This document shows, one piece after another, positions 36,122-45,386 of a DNA stretch of 64,000 nt (position 1 is the stretch's first letter; each line of letters starts with the position of its first letter). A model generated the notes under the pieces. It saw nothing but the letters and a program-made list of their open reading frames with translations, was not told where the DNA came from and searched no databases. The translations under genes and the position numbers were made by a program. This DNA comes from Sporomusa ovata DSM 2662 (GTDB lineage: Bacteria; Bacillota; Negativicutes; Sporomusales; Sporomusaceae): assembly GCF_000445445.1 (NCBI RefSeq), contig NZ_ASXP01000003.1, forward strand, positions 806,001-870,000, given 5' to 3'.

Positions 36122-38110
36122 CTACTTCTTGTTACGAAATTGAACTGGTGTCATTCCATATTTTTTCTTAAATAATCTATTGAAATGTTCCACGTTCTGA
36201 TAACCTACGCTATCAGCAATCTTTTCCACTGTCATGTTTCCATTTTTCAAAAAAGTACAAGCCTTTTTCATCCGGACATTTCTAACGATTTCGCCAAATG
36301 TCCCCCCTGACTTTTCCTTAATATACTTTGATAGATACGGGATTGACAAATGCATCTGGTCAGAAAGTTCCACTAACGTAACTGTTAAGTAATTTGTTTG
36401 AATGTAATTTATGATTTGATTAATTCTTTCATCCCTGCATTTATCCTCCGCCTGTATTTCGTCTAATTGATTGACAGCTACCACAAGGGCATTAATCGAA
36501 GAATTAATAATGTCATCATCAATCCCAACACCCCAGTATAACTTGTTGTTGCAGCTAACTCCAACATAGGAAACTGCTTTAGAGGATGAGCCTTTTGAAT
36601 GGGCATGTTCTTCATAAATGGCTAACTCATAATGAACGTCAAAATACTGTTTAATCGCATTGCTGACAGCATCCAGTCGTCCATTTCCATTTCCAACAAT
36701 CGTTCTAACCTGTCCATTATGATTTATAGTAACTTGGGCCATAATACCATCGATTTGTTTAAAGCGAAATTCCTCTATGTGGAAATATGGCGTGTTATTC
36801 ATATATTTATCTTCAAATATTTGGTATACCCACTCTGGTGATAATTCTTTGTGTTCCCTGTCAGAAACACCCTTCACAGTATAGCCGACATCCTCTTTCA
36901 TCTTAGCAGGAATAGACATACCATAATTTTCTTTCAGAATGTAACCAATACCACCTTTGCCTGACTGGCTGTTAATTCTGATAACATCTGAATCATATTC
37001 CCTCCCAACATCCTTAGGATCAATGGGAAGGTATGGAACTGACCATTGATTAGTTTTCTTTTCGCTCCTGTAATTCATCCCCTTGGCAATCGCATCTTGA
37101 TGGGACCCGGAGAAGGCGGTAAATACCAGTTCACCTGCATATGGCTGGCGAGCATGCACTTGCATTCTGGTTAAATTCTCATATTTCTGGCATATTTCCG
37201 GCATATTGCTAAAGTCAAGTTTAGGGTCAACACCATGGGAAAATAGGTTCATTGCCAACGTGATAATGTCAACATTTCCTGTTCTCTCTCCGTTTCCAAA
37301 TAGTGTCCCTTCAATTCTATCGGCACCCGCAAGCATTCCCAATTCGGCATCACAAACGCCACAGCCCCTATCATTGTGAGGATGTAAGCACAAAATAATA
37401 GAATTCCTGTATTTTAGATTCTTATTCATAAACTCCACTTGACTGGCAAATACGTGAGGCATTGCATTTTCTACCGTTGTTGGCAGATTAATAATTGCTT
37501 TCTTATCAGGATTCGGTTGCCATACATCCAGTACCGCATTACATATTTCCAATGCATAATCCACTTCCGTTCCAGGAAAACTCTCTGGACTGTACTGGAA
37601 TGAAAAATTACCAGTTGTTTCTTCGGCCAAATTCTTTAATAACTCTGCACCATCAACAGCAATCCGCTTGATTTCTTCCTTGCTTTTTCTAAACACCTGC
37701 TCCCGCTGAGCAACAGATGTAGAATTATACAAATGAATTACAGCATGGGGTGCTCCCTTAACCGCCTCAAATGTTTTTTTAATAATATGTTCCCGGGCCT
37801 GTGTCAGTACCTGAATGGTTACATCTTCCGGTATCATGTTTCTTTCTATTAATGCCCTTAAAAAGTTGTATTCCGTATCTGATGCCGCCGGGAAACCGAC
37901 CTCAATTTCCTTGAACCCAATGGCCACCAGCATCTGAAAAAATTCTATTTTTTCCTCCAAGCTCATTGGTTCGATAAGCGCTTGATTTCCGTCTCTTAAA
38001 TCAACACTGCACCAGATTGGGGGGGCATCAATATGATCTTTCCTAACCCAGTCATAGGACACTTGGGGTGGCATAAAATATGCTCTTTCATATTTTTCAA
38101 AATTTTTCAT
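36122..38110 (-). CDS. leuA: 2-isopropylmalate synthase fused to a C-terminal AraC-type DNA-binding domain
   Basis: A 662-residue protein. Residues 1 to about 550 are a full LeuA of the long (type 2) form: catalytic DLRDGNQAL at 37-44, metal-binding HPHNDRGCG, FGNGERTGN, and the C-terminal LeuA dimer/allosteric domain with VRTIVGNGNGRLDAVSNAI. It makes 2-isopropylmalate from acetyl-CoA and 2-oxoisovalerate. The usual protein ends near NALVVAVNQL. Here residues 560-662 form a complete two-helix-turn-helix AraC/XylS domain: VTLVELSDQMHLSIPYLSKY and VEKIADSVGYQNVEHFNRLF, then YGMTPVQFR. The reading frame is continuous with no stop or frameshift sign. ATG 38110 follows AAGGGAGA; an earlier in-frame ATG lies inside the T-box terminator. 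A dual enzyme-regulator role is inference. Confidence 0.93.
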   Translation of the reverse strand: MKNFEKYERAYFMPPQVSYDWVRKDHIDAPPIWCSVDLRDGNQALIEPMSLEEKIEFFQMLVAIGFKEIEVGFPAASDTEYNFLRALIERNMIPEDVTIQVLTQAREHIIKKTFEAVKGAPHAVIHLYNSTSVAQREQVFRKSKEEIKRIAVDGAELLKNLAEETTGNFSFQYSPESFPGTEVDYALEICNAVLDVWQPNPDKKAIINLPTTVENAMPHVFASQVEFMNKNLKYRNSIILCLHPHNDRGCGVCDAELGMLAGADRIEGTLFGNGERTGNVDIITLAMNLFSHGVDPKLDFSNMPEICQKYENLTRMQVHARQPYAGELVFTAFSGSHQDAIAKGMNYRSEKKTNQWSVPYLPIDPKDVGREYDSDVIRINSQSGKGGIGYILKENYGMSIPAKMKEDVGYTVKGVSDREHKELSPEWVYQIFEDKYMNNTPYFHIEEFRFKQIDGIMAQVTINHNGQVRTIVGNGNGRLDAVSNAIKQYFDVHYELAIYEEHAHSKGSSSKAVSYVGVSCNNKLYWGVGIDDDIINSSINALVVAVNQLDEIQAEDKCRDERINQIINYIQTNYLTVTLVELSDQMHLSIPYLSKYIKEKSGGTFGEIVRNVRMKKACTFLKNGNMTVEKIADSVGYQNVEHFNRLFKKKYGMTPVQFRNKK

Positions 38111-38140
38111 ACTATTCTCCCTTCTTTCACCGCCTGCAGC

Positions 38141-38400
38141 ATAAAAAAATCTTTCGTCTCTATAATCCATTACAATGGACTATAGAGACGAAAGACAAGC
38201 TCCCGCGGTACCACTCTATTTTATGATCAACATACACTCATCGGCACTACTAATGCCTATCCCGATAACGGAGGACGTCCGTCATGACCTACTAGTATTT
38301 CAGCCAGAAGCTCCAAGGCGAGTTCACCACATTTCTCATACTGTTTTGCATCATCCAACAGCTTTCTGAAATCAATTTGTGGATACTATTCCTCTTCATA
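38141..38400 (-). promoter_or_regulatory. Leucine T-box riboswitch upstream of leuA
   Basis: On the minus strand: stem I with AAGAGGAATAGTATCC and CTGTTGGATGATGCAAAACAG, specifier loop GTGAACTCGCC with codon CTC (Leu, 38320-38322), the T-box core GTGGTACCGCGGGAGC (38199-38214), then a terminator hairpin (CTTTCGTCTCTATAGTCC and its partner, 38151-38194) followed by seven T. Uncharged tRNA-Leu should favour the antiterminator and turn leuA on. Confidence 0.93.
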
Positions 38401-38709
38401 TCAAATACTTTATTAAACTATCCAATCATTAGCTCAACAACTATAGTAACATTCTCGCAGAATTTCAGGACCCAATTAAATGATAACATATATCGCCCGT
38501 CTTGCGTAGTGATAAATTTAATCATTTTTCTTGATCTTTTTTACTCTTTCACTGTTGATCATAAAAGAAAGAAGAAAAACAGCAAATTTTTTTAGGGTAT
38601 TAGGATTTTAGAGCATGGCATTCTAAGGCTGTAATGTAGTATACTAGGCATAGATTTTTACAGTAATTTCATGGATCTATTAATTTTAAAGAATGACGAG
38701 GGATATTAT

Positions 38710-40068
38710 ATGAGTATTAAATCGCTTACCCCACTGGAAGGACGGTATGGAGCCATTACCAAGCCTTTAGGCGACTATTTTTCGGAATGGGCTTTAATAA
38801 AATACCGCATTCATGTAGAAGTGGAATGGCTCATTGCCATGGCGGGCAATCCTGCTTTTGCTGAAATCCGCCAATTCACTTCAGAAGAAACTGCTTTTTT
38901 GCGCACCATTGTCCAAAATTTTGATGAACCAGCCGCGCTGCGGATTAAAGAAATTGAACGTACTACCAATCATGATGTAAAGGCAGTTGAATATTTTCTC
39001 CGTGAGACCTTAGGCGCCATGTCACTGGCTGATGTACTGGAATTTATTCATTTCTCCTGTACATCCGAAGATATTAACAACCTTTCCTATGCGCTGATGC
39101 TTAAGCACGGCATCGAAGCTATCTGGCTGCCGGCAGCGGAAACTCTGGTGCAGACCGTTACAGCTATGGCGGAAGAAGAAAAATCGATACCCATGCTGGC
39201 CCATACCCATGGACAAGCAGCCTCGCCTACAACAGTAGGCAAAGAACTGGCCGTGTTTGTCTACCGCTGGAACCGCCAGTTAAAACAAATCCGTTCCCAG
39301 GAATATCTGGGCAAATTCAACGGTGCCGTCGGCAACTTCAATGCCCACAGCATTGCCTATCCGGAAGTAGACTGGGAAGCTGTTTCCCGTTCTTTTGTCG
39401 AAAGTCTGGGATTGACCTATAACCCGCTGACAACCCAAATTGAATCCCATGACTATGTGGCCGAATCGTTCCATGCGCTTACGCGATTCAACAATATTCT
39501 TCTGGATTTTGACCGCGACATGTGGCTTTATGTTTCTCTTGGCTACTTCAAGCAAAAAACGATTGCTGGTGAAGTAGGTTCTTCTACCATGCCGCATAAA
39601 GTAAATCCCATCGACTTCGAAAACTCGGAGGCAAACCTAGGTCTGAGCAACGCAGTGCTTGATCATCTGGCCAACAAGCTGCCTATCTCCCGTCTACAGC
39701 GGGACCTCAGCGACTCTTCGGCTCAGCGCAATATTGGCACAGGCATTGCCCATTCCCATATTGCAATTACTTATACCTTAAAAGGCCTTAGAAAAACAGT
39801 AGTCAATAAAGAGGCCCTTGCCGCCGATCTAAACCATGCTTGGGAAGTTTTATCCGAGGCAGTGCAAACCGTGATGCGCAAACACGGCCATGCCAATTCC
39901 TATGATAAACTAAAAGCCATTACCCGCGGCAAAGGCATCAGCGAAGAAGACATCAAAGCCTTTATCGAAAGTGTAGCCTTGCCGGACACAGATAAAAAAC
40001 GCCTGCTGACCTTGACACCGTCACAATATATCGGTGTGGCCGCTTCCTTAGTAAAACATATAAAATAA
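38710..40068 (+). CDS. purB: Adenylosuccinate lyase
   Basis: Catalyses two purine synthesis steps, SAICAR to AICAR and adenylosuccinate to AMP. A 452-residue protein of the long PurB branch (E. coli type): LTPLEGRYG at the start, HTHGQAASPTT near 168, and the fumarase/lyase superfamily signature GSSTMPHKVNPIDFEN near 293-308. ATG 38710 lies 9 nt from AGGG. An ATG 13 codons upstream lacks a ribosome-binding site and homology. Monocistronic, divergent from leuA, with its own terminator. The 300 nt between contain the T-box and AT-rich promoter sequence. Confidence 0.95.
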   Translation: MSIKSLTPLEGRYGAITKPLGDYFSEWALIKYRIHVEVEWLIAMAGNPAFAEIRQFTSEETAFLRTIVQNFDEPAALRIKEIERTTNHDVKAVEYFLRETLGAMSLADVLEFIHFSCTSEDINNLSYALMLKHGIEAIWLPAAETLVQTVTAMAEEEKSIPMLAHTHGQAASPTTVGKELAVFVYRWNRQLKQIRSQEYLGKFNGAVGNFNAHSIAYPEVDWEAVSRSFVESLGLTYNPLTTQIESHDYVAESFHALTRFNNILLDFDRDMWLYVSLGYFKQKTIAGEVGSSTMPHKVNPIDFENSEANLGLSNAVLDHLANKLPISRLQRDLSDSSAQRNIGTGIAHSHIAITYTLKGLRKTVVNKEALAADLNHAWEVLSEAVQTVMRKHGHANSYDKLKAITRGKGISEEDIKAFIESVALPDTDKKRLLTLTPSQYIGVAASLVKHIK

Positions 40069-40082
40069 AACAAAACCTGCAA

Positions 40083-40113
40083 AAAACCGACCTCGCTTGG
40101 GTCGGTTTTCTTT
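40083..40113 (+). terminator. Terminator of purB
   Basis: AAAACCGAC/GTCGGTTTT stem with a 9-nt loop and a T-rich tail, 15 nt beyond the purB stop. Confidence 0.85.
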
Positions 40114-40172
40114 GCTTAGAACAAACACAGGAACGGCAGGCCAACCATTAATGGGGCTGAGGCTCGGCTTTT

Positions 40173-41693
40173 CTAGTTTTCCCGGTGCCGAAGATTCTTT
40201 TGCTGGTACATGGCGTTATCGGCTAGGCACAATAAGCTGTCAGAGTCCTCCTCGTCCCCGCTGCTTCTTGTCGAGACAACACCTATGCTTATGCCCATGG
40301 CATAAGGCTTTCCTAGAAAAACTGCCAGTGACTCCACCTGCGCTTGAATATGGTGAACAATTTTTTCGGCAACACGCCGGGGGCAGTCTGGAAAGGCTAT
40401 GGCGAATTCATCGCCACCAAGCCGACCGGAAAAATCGTTTTTTCGTATCATGTCACGAAGATAGAAAGCGACGGTGCTGATATACCAATCACCTTCCTGG
40501 TGACCGTAAGTGTCATTGACTTTTTTTAGTCCATCAATATCTAGAAAGGCCAGGGAAAGTTCCTGATTATCCTGTTTAGCTTTGTTTAATGCAATATCCA
40601 GTTTTTCCAGAAAGGCCCGCCGGTTCAGCAGGCCAGTCATGTCATCTATAGCGGCAAACAGTTCTAGCTGCTTGTGCTGAATATGTTTGTCGGTTATATC
40701 CACAAGTCCCAGCACCAGATGGGGCTTGCCGGCAAAGCTAGTGTGGGTTGTAAAAGCCAATACCCTGGCATCATTGCCTCTAAGGAACATCGGCAATTCA
40801 ATACCAGCCACGCTGTCTCTACTTAGGATGCTTCGCCAGTTCGCCGCCTCCTCATCCCGTATATTCAGCAACTCCGAAAAAGTCCATTTGCCGGCTTCGT
40901 CTTTAGAAATATTAAGCAGATTAGACGCAGCATGGTTTATTCTTACCACCCCATATTCGTGCGGGGTCAGCATCATCATGGGAGTAGGCGCTATATCAAA
41001 CAGACGTTTGAAACCACTCTCGCTGCGCCGGTATTCTTCAAAGGTCCGCTGGATGTGCTTTTCGGCTGGCCGGAAGATATAGCAGGCCTCCAGAATAAGT
41101 GTAATAAAAGTTATTACCAAAATACTGGTTTCCATCTGTTTTATCCAATTAACTTTATTTTTAGCTTCGACATCGTACTGAAAAACGATTTCATCCATAC
41201 CCTCCAGAAATTCCGCCTGGTTGTCCAATATGGTCGCTACAGCATTTCGACGTTGGACAGCATCGCCGTCATCGATGACTTTAGACGCTCTAACGATGGC
41301 CTGGAACTGGGGCTCAATCTTGTTAAACATGGCCATAATTCTAGAACTATTATTGCCAGGTAGGCCCAACTCAGCATCACCCCGCTGCAAGCCGACATGG
41401 GACTTTGCCCAGAGATCAACTGAGTAACGAATTTCTTCCCGGCAAAAAAACAATTGAGTTTCAGAAGGAGAATATTCTAACAGGAGGGCGCATTTGCTTA
41501 TCCGCTGGCTGAGCATCCTCTGTCGGCCGGCAATGTTTATAACCCGTGAGTCACTTTCCTGATCGTTAAGTGCAAATTGAATGAGTACCTGACTGAAAAC
41601 TACCAGCAAGGCAATAATGCTGAGAGCCAGGATATATCTTCGTCGAAGGGAGTGGCTAATTTTCTGTATATCCGGCACGCCAATGTCAGCCAT
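40173..41693 (-). CDS. Diguanylate cyclase with PilJ/NarX-like sensor and PAS domain
   Basis: A 506-residue membrane protein. A helix near 20-42 is followed by a PilJ/NarX-type extracytoplasmic helical domain (NIAGRQRMLSQRISK near residue 53, the family's typical motif), a second helix near 188-208, a PAS domain near 228-345 (GFKRLFDIAPTPMMMLTP) and a GGDEF domain with DDMTGLLNRRAFLEK and the intact RLGGDEFAIAF. It should synthesise c-di-GMP in response to a periplasmic signal. No EAL domain. Ribosome-binding site GGGGGAGATGGGG. A remnant of another GGDEF gene lies just upstream. Confidence 0.92.
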   Translation of the reverse strand: MADIGVPDIQKISHSLRRRYILALSIIALLVVFSQVLIQFALNDQESDSRVINIAGRQRMLSQRISKCALLLEYSPSETQLFFCREEIRYSVDLWAKSHVGLQRGDAELGLPGNNSSRIMAMFNKIEPQFQAIVRASKVIDDGDAVQRRNAVATILDNQAEFLEGMDEIVFQYDVEAKNKVNWIKQMETSILVITFITLILEACYIFRPAEKHIQRTFEEYRRSESGFKRLFDIAPTPMMMLTPHEYGVVRINHAASNLLNISKDEAGKWTFSELLNIRDEEAANWRSILSRDSVAGIELPMFLRGNDARVLAFTTHTSFAGKPHLVLGLVDITDKHIQHKQLELFAAIDDMTGLLNRRAFLEKLDIALNKAKQDNQELSLAFLDIDGLKKVNDTYGHQEGDWYISTVAFYLRDMIRKNDFSGRLGGDEFAIAFPDCPRRVAEKIVHHIQAQVESLAVFLGKPYAMGISIGVVSTRSSGDEEDSDSLLCLADNAMYQQKNLRHREN

Positions 41694-41761
41694 ACTGCCC
41701 CATCTCCCCCTAAATTCATCTGTAAGCTACTGTAATTATATTAAAAAACAACTATCAAAGG

Positions 41762-41867
41762 CTGTTACAAAATACCCCTCTTTGCCGTTGAGCCTTTCAG
41801 CATAGAAACCGGGTATGCCCTTGCTGTGCGACTTTTTGGTGTTTGACACCGGGGTATTTTATAACAG
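41762..41867. repeat. 106-bp element bounded by 17-bp inverted repeats
   Basis: CTGTTACAAAATACCCC (41762-41778) and GGGGTATTTTATAACAG (41851-41867) are complementary except for one position and enclose 72 nt containing GTGTTTGACACC. It has the form of a small miniature element. No flanking target duplication is obvious, and only one copy is seen here. Confidence 0.5.
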
Positions 41868-41940
41868 TTTAAAAAATAGTAAGGAAAGTGTGTTTTTTGA
41901 AACACACTCTATCATCGAAGTTCCGCTTTTTCGCTATTGT

Positions 41941-42170
41941 TTAAGTTTTTCCGCAACGTTTATCGCTGTACATCGCATCATCGGCTCTTTTTAGGGCTCG
42001 TTCAACTCCCTGCCGCTCATAGCAACGGCTGCACCAAGGGAAATTTCAACAGGTGGGCCCGTTTGCTTCTGGTTAAACCGCAACCAAGGAGAAATTTCCG
42101 AATAATCAGCATTTTTATAATAGTATAGGATGGGGTAGCCTTCATCTTCACTTTTAGCAAAAATAGTACC
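41941..42170 (-). pseudogene. 3' remnant of a GGDEF-domain gene
   Basis: One frame reads VEISLGAAVAMSGRELNE; a neighbouring frame reads RALKRADDAMYSDKRCGKT and stops at 41941. Together they are the conserved last 40 residues of a GGDEF domain, split by a frameshift. Upstream sequence as far as about 42170 stays open (FAKSEDEGYPILYYYKNADY) but is not GGDEF-like. Decayed. Confidence 0.65.
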
Positions 42171-42375
42171 TCCCAGTCAGCCCAACAGTTGTATTTTTCC
42201 TTGTCAACACTGTCAAAAAAGCACTACAAAAACATTATATTGTCATATAACGTCATTATTAATACAATACGACAATACAGATTTCATTTCCTCTTTGTAT
42301 TATGGCAGACGAAAAAAAATCACTTTGCACAACTATAATTTCACCAAAGGTGTATGCATTACTATCTCTTCCTGT

Positions 42376-42702
42376 TTATCTAGTCCTATTGTTTGCTCCC
42401 CATTTTGACATAAGTTCCAATATTGGAATGAGTGTCTCACCCTTTTCTGTTAGTGAGTATTCCACTTTAGGTGGAACCTGAGAGTATTCTTCTCGATGGA
42501 TTAATTTCTCTAATTCTAGTTCTTTGAGTTCCTGGCTTAGCATTTTATGTGTAATAGATGGCATTTTTTTCTTGATTTCACCATATCTTTGTATTCCATT
42601 TTGAAAGAGTTTATAAAGGATAAGCCACTTCCATTTCCCACCGACCACAGCTAATGTATAAGTAATAGGACAGTCGCATTCACTTGGCAGCCATTTATGC
42701 AT
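42376..42702 (-). CDS. HxlR-family transcriptional regulator
   Basis: A 108-residue winged-helix protein. The N-terminal CDCPITYTLAVVGGKWKWLIL is diagnostic of HxlR, including the reactive cysteine position (C8/C10) used for thiol or carbonyl-stress sensing in relatives, followed by KKMPSITHKMLSQELKELE (recognition helix) and VEYSLTEKGETLIPIL (wing). ATG 42702 follows GGAGA at 6-7 nt. It is divergent from a flavoprotein gene and shares a 111-nt intergenic region with a palindrome, so it probably represses that gene and itself. Confidence 0.92.
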   Translation of the reverse strand: MHKWLPSECDCPITYTLAVVGGKWKWLILYKLFQNGIQRYGEIKKKMPSITHKMLSQELKELELEKLIHREEYSQVPPKVEYSLTEKGETLIPILELMSKWGANNRTR

Positions 42703-42718
42703 AGACACTCTCCTTTTG

Positions 42719-42749
42719 GATAGTATCTACCTTAAAAGTGCATACTATC
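42719..42749. promoter_or_regulatory. Candidate HxlR operator
   Basis: GATAGTAT (42719-42726) and ATACTATC (42742-42749) form a perfect 8-bp inverted repeat with 15-nt spacing, centred between the divergent hxlR and flavoprotein genes. Spacing of about two helical turns centre to centre suits a dimeric winged-helix regulator. Confidence 0.6.
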
Positions 42750-42813
42750 TTTTTTTATAAAATAATATACAATTAAAAGAGAAAAAACAAGTACAAATTG
42801 GAGGCATCATTTT

Positions 42814-43479
42814 ATGAAGGTATTAGCATTTAACGGCAGCCCAAGAAAAACGTGGAATACTGCAGTTTTATTGAATCATGCACTAGAGGGGGCAGCTTCA
42901 CAAGGCGCAGAAACAGAAATCATCCATCTTTATGATCTCAATTATAAAGGATGTATAAGTTGTTTTGCCTGTAAATTAAAAAATGGCAAAAGTTACGGGA
43001 AGTGCGCCTATAAAGATGACTTAACACCAATTCTGGAAAAAATCGAACAAGCCGATGCTATCATCTTTGGGTCACCCATCTATCTCGGAGCGGTTACAGG
43101 TGAGATGAGATCATTTCTTGAACGATTAATATTTCAATACCTAGTATATGATAAAAACTATTCTACTCTTTTCCCCAAAAAGATACAAACAGGTTTCATC
43201 TACACCATGAATGTAGACAATAGTCGTTTGCAAGAAATGGGATACGAACGCCATCTTAATCTTACGAAAATGGCACTTCAGAGAACTTTTGGTGCAGTAG
43301 AATCCTTATTTGTTACCGATACTTATCAGTTTGACGATTATTCTAACTATGTTGTAACAGCATTTGATCCAGAAAAAAAAGCAAAGAGACGAAAAGAAGA
43401 ATTTCCCAATGATTGTAAAAAAGCTTTTGAAATGGGCGCTAGATTTGCCGCAGGAGTTATCACAAAGGAAACTTATTGA
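42814..43479 (+). CDS. NADPH-dependent FMN reductase / iron-sulfur flavoprotein-like
   Basis: A 221-residue flavodoxin-fold protein. It begins MKVLAFNGSPRKTWNTAVLL, with the FMN phosphate loop (NGSPRK..NT); GSPIYLGAVTGEMRSFLER near residue 83 is the second flavin loop. Cysteines in GCISCFACK (about 50-58) and GKCAYKDDL (about 66) match the compact Fe-S motif of iron-sulfur flavoproteins. It probably reduces quinones or other electrophiles. Its divergent HxlR neighbour suggests induction by such compounds. Ribosome-binding site GGAGG. Own terminator follows. Confidence 0.9.
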   Translation: MKVLAFNGSPRKTWNTAVLLNHALEGAASQGAETEIIHLYDLNYKGCISCFACKLKNGKSYGKCAYKDDLTPILEKIEQADAIIFGSPIYLGAVTGEMRSFLERLIFQYLVYDKNYSTLFPKKIQTGFIYTMNVDNSRLQEMGYERHLNLTKMALQRTFGAVESLFVTDTYQFDDYSNYVVTAFDPEKKAKRRKEEFPNDCKKAFEMGARFAAGVITKETY

Positions 43480-43574
43480 TATTGCTCAAATAAAACCGTT
43501 ACATGCAATCGCTCAAAATTACCACAGTTAAATAGTTAATCTGAGTCTATATGTCAGATATTTGAGCTACAAGG

Positions 43575-43617
43575 AAAAGAACGTTACAATGCTGAGGGCA
43601 TTTTAACGTTCTTTTTT
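43575..43617 (+). terminator. Terminator of the flavoprotein gene
   Basis: AAAAGAACGTTA.AATGC/GCATT.TAACGTTCTTTT hairpin followed by T. Confidence 0.85.
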
Positions 43618-43709
43618 CAACTCTAAACAGGTTTCTTAGGCTAAGCAAAGTAACAAATATACTTTATTAATATAAAATAATACGAGAGAAAAAAAAGTAG
43701 GTGAATAAC

Positions 43710-45029
43710 TTGAACTACACAGGACTAACAGGCAAGGTTGTAGTACCGGGGCAGTCCGAATACGAGCAAGCCAAACAAGAATATAACATAGCTATAAACA
43801 AAGACCCTTGTGCTATCGTCTATTGCTTTAACTCTTGCGATATAGCCAATGCAATACTTTGGTCACGAAAACAGGGAGTCAAACTGCGAATCCGATCCGG
43901 CAGACATAATTATGAAGGTTATTCTACTGGGAATCGCAAATTAGTGATAGACACTACCTTAATGAACGATATAAAAATAAATACTGACAATGACACCGTT
44001 GACATACAAGCCGGAGTAAGATTAGGATATTTATATGAACGGCTCTATCAATGTGGTTACACATTCCCAGGAGGAACTTGTCCGTCTGTAGGCCTATCCG
44101 GGCTGGTTTTGGGAGGCGGAATAGGGTTATCTACCCGTTATTTGGGTCTTACGGCAGATAGTCTATTGGAGGCAGAAATGATTGATGCCGAAGGTAATCA
44201 GCTAACGGTAAACGACTGCTGTAATCCAGGGCTATTTTGGGCACTAAGGGGAGCAGGCGGTGGGAATTTCGGAGTTGTAACCAGGTATAAATTCCGGTTA
44301 AAAAATGTTGACAAAATAACGCTGATTCAGTTGAGATGGGATAATGATAAATCAGCCAGACTTGAATTCCTGCGTGTATGGCAAAAGTGGCTACTAAATT
44401 TGGACCGCAGAATTAGTGCATTTGGTGGAATATACAAGTTGGGAGCATGGATGAACTCATTCTTTTACGGATGCCCGGAGGAGGCCAGAAAAATTTTAGG
44501 GCCCTTACTGGAGATATCCGGGATAACCCTTGAAAATATAGAGTATGTAGATTTCATAGATGCAGTAAAAACAATAGGAGAAATCTATCCCGAACGTGAA
44601 GCATTTAAGGCTACAGGTAGATTCGTGCACAGGCACTTTTCACAGAGTGAGCTAATAAAATTTATAGATATTCTAGATAAGGCACCAGCTAACAATGCAA
44701 ATTCTTCCATCCGGGTATATTCGTTGGGGGGAGCCGTTAGATATGTGGAAGTAAACGAAACAGCCTTTTTTGACAGGCAAGCCAATTATATAATTGCTAT
44801 AACCTCGTCTTGGGAAAGAAAAAAAGAAGCATCGCTCCACAAAAAATGGGTTGCAGCAGGTTTTGACTATATTTATACGGTTACTTTGGGCTCATATATT
44901 AACTTCCCCTACAACAATTTGCCAAATTATGAGCAGGCATACTATGGAGCACATGCACGAAGACTGCAGCGTATCAAGAAAGAATATGATCCCGATAATG
45001 TTTTCAGCTTTCCTCAAAGTATTTTGTAA
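43710..45029 (+). CDS. FAD-linked oxidase, berberine-bridge-enzyme type (probable bicovalent FAD)
   Basis: A 439-residue PCMH-type FAD oxidoreductase with the BBE C-terminal element. The flavin-binding region has RIRSGRHNYEGYS (His near residue 69) and FPGGTCPSVGLSG (Cys near 128), the two residues that attach FAD in bicovalent oxidases. GGGIGLSTRYLGL and GAGGGNFGVVT follow. The C-terminus NLPNYEQAYYG..YDPDNVFSFPQSI is the BBE motif. Such enzymes oxidise sugars or alkaloid-like substrates using O2 or another acceptor; for an anaerobe the acceptor is an open question. TTG 43710 is 6 nt after AGGTG; a GTG three codons earlier is possible. Part of its 3' end is duplicated near 46983. Confidence 0.9.
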   Translation: MNYTGLTGKVVVPGQSEYEQAKQEYNIAINKDPCAIVYCFNSCDIANAILWSRKQGVKLRIRSGRHNYEGYSTGNRKLVIDTTLMNDIKINTDNDTVDIQAGVRLGYLYERLYQCGYTFPGGTCPSVGLSGLVLGGGIGLSTRYLGLTADSLLEAEMIDAEGNQLTVNDCCNPGLFWALRGAGGGNFGVVTRYKFRLKNVDKITLIQLRWDNDKSARLEFLRVWQKWLLNLDRRISAFGGIYKLGAWMNSFFYGCPEEARKILGPLLEISGITLENIEYVDFIDAVKTIGEIYPEREAFKATGRFVHRHFSQSELIKFIDILDKAPANNANSSIRVYSLGGAVRYVEVNETAFFDRQANYIIAITSSWERKKEASLHKKWVAAGFDYIYTVTLGSYINFPYNNLPNYEQAYYGAHARRLQRIKKEYDPDNVFSFPQSIL

Positions 45030-45386
45030 AAACAACATTTTCGCAAGTTGCAACCTATAGTTGCGGCGTACGAAAAGCAGAATAGACTCTTAGGTACACT
45101 TCTCTGATACAGCATAAAAAATACCGTGAGGTTTCTTCACTAATATCGTTGATAGCTCATTTTTCCAAACGAAGGTTTCGCTAGCCTCTCTTGCTAAATA
45201 AATATGATAATGCCTTATTGCTTGTGCTAGCATATTAGAAAATATCCCTAGTACAATTATCTAAGACATACTTGGACTGATATACTATACCGGTAAACGC
45301 ATAATCTACCAATCCACTATCTATTCAGCCATGGCAACGTATAGCCATATGCTCTTTATTTTTCCCGAAGCCGCATCCGAACCATT
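45030..45386. other. Intergenic region downstream of the FAD oxidase gene
   Basis: Holds a short GCAAC/GTTGC hairpin at 45050-45065 and the source of the segment copied near 47021. No coding sequence is supported. Confidence 0.5.

Noticed and set aside
38141..38194. ATG at 38170 as the leuA start
   Set aside because: It lies inside the T-box terminator hairpin; ATG 38110 has a proper ribosome-binding site.
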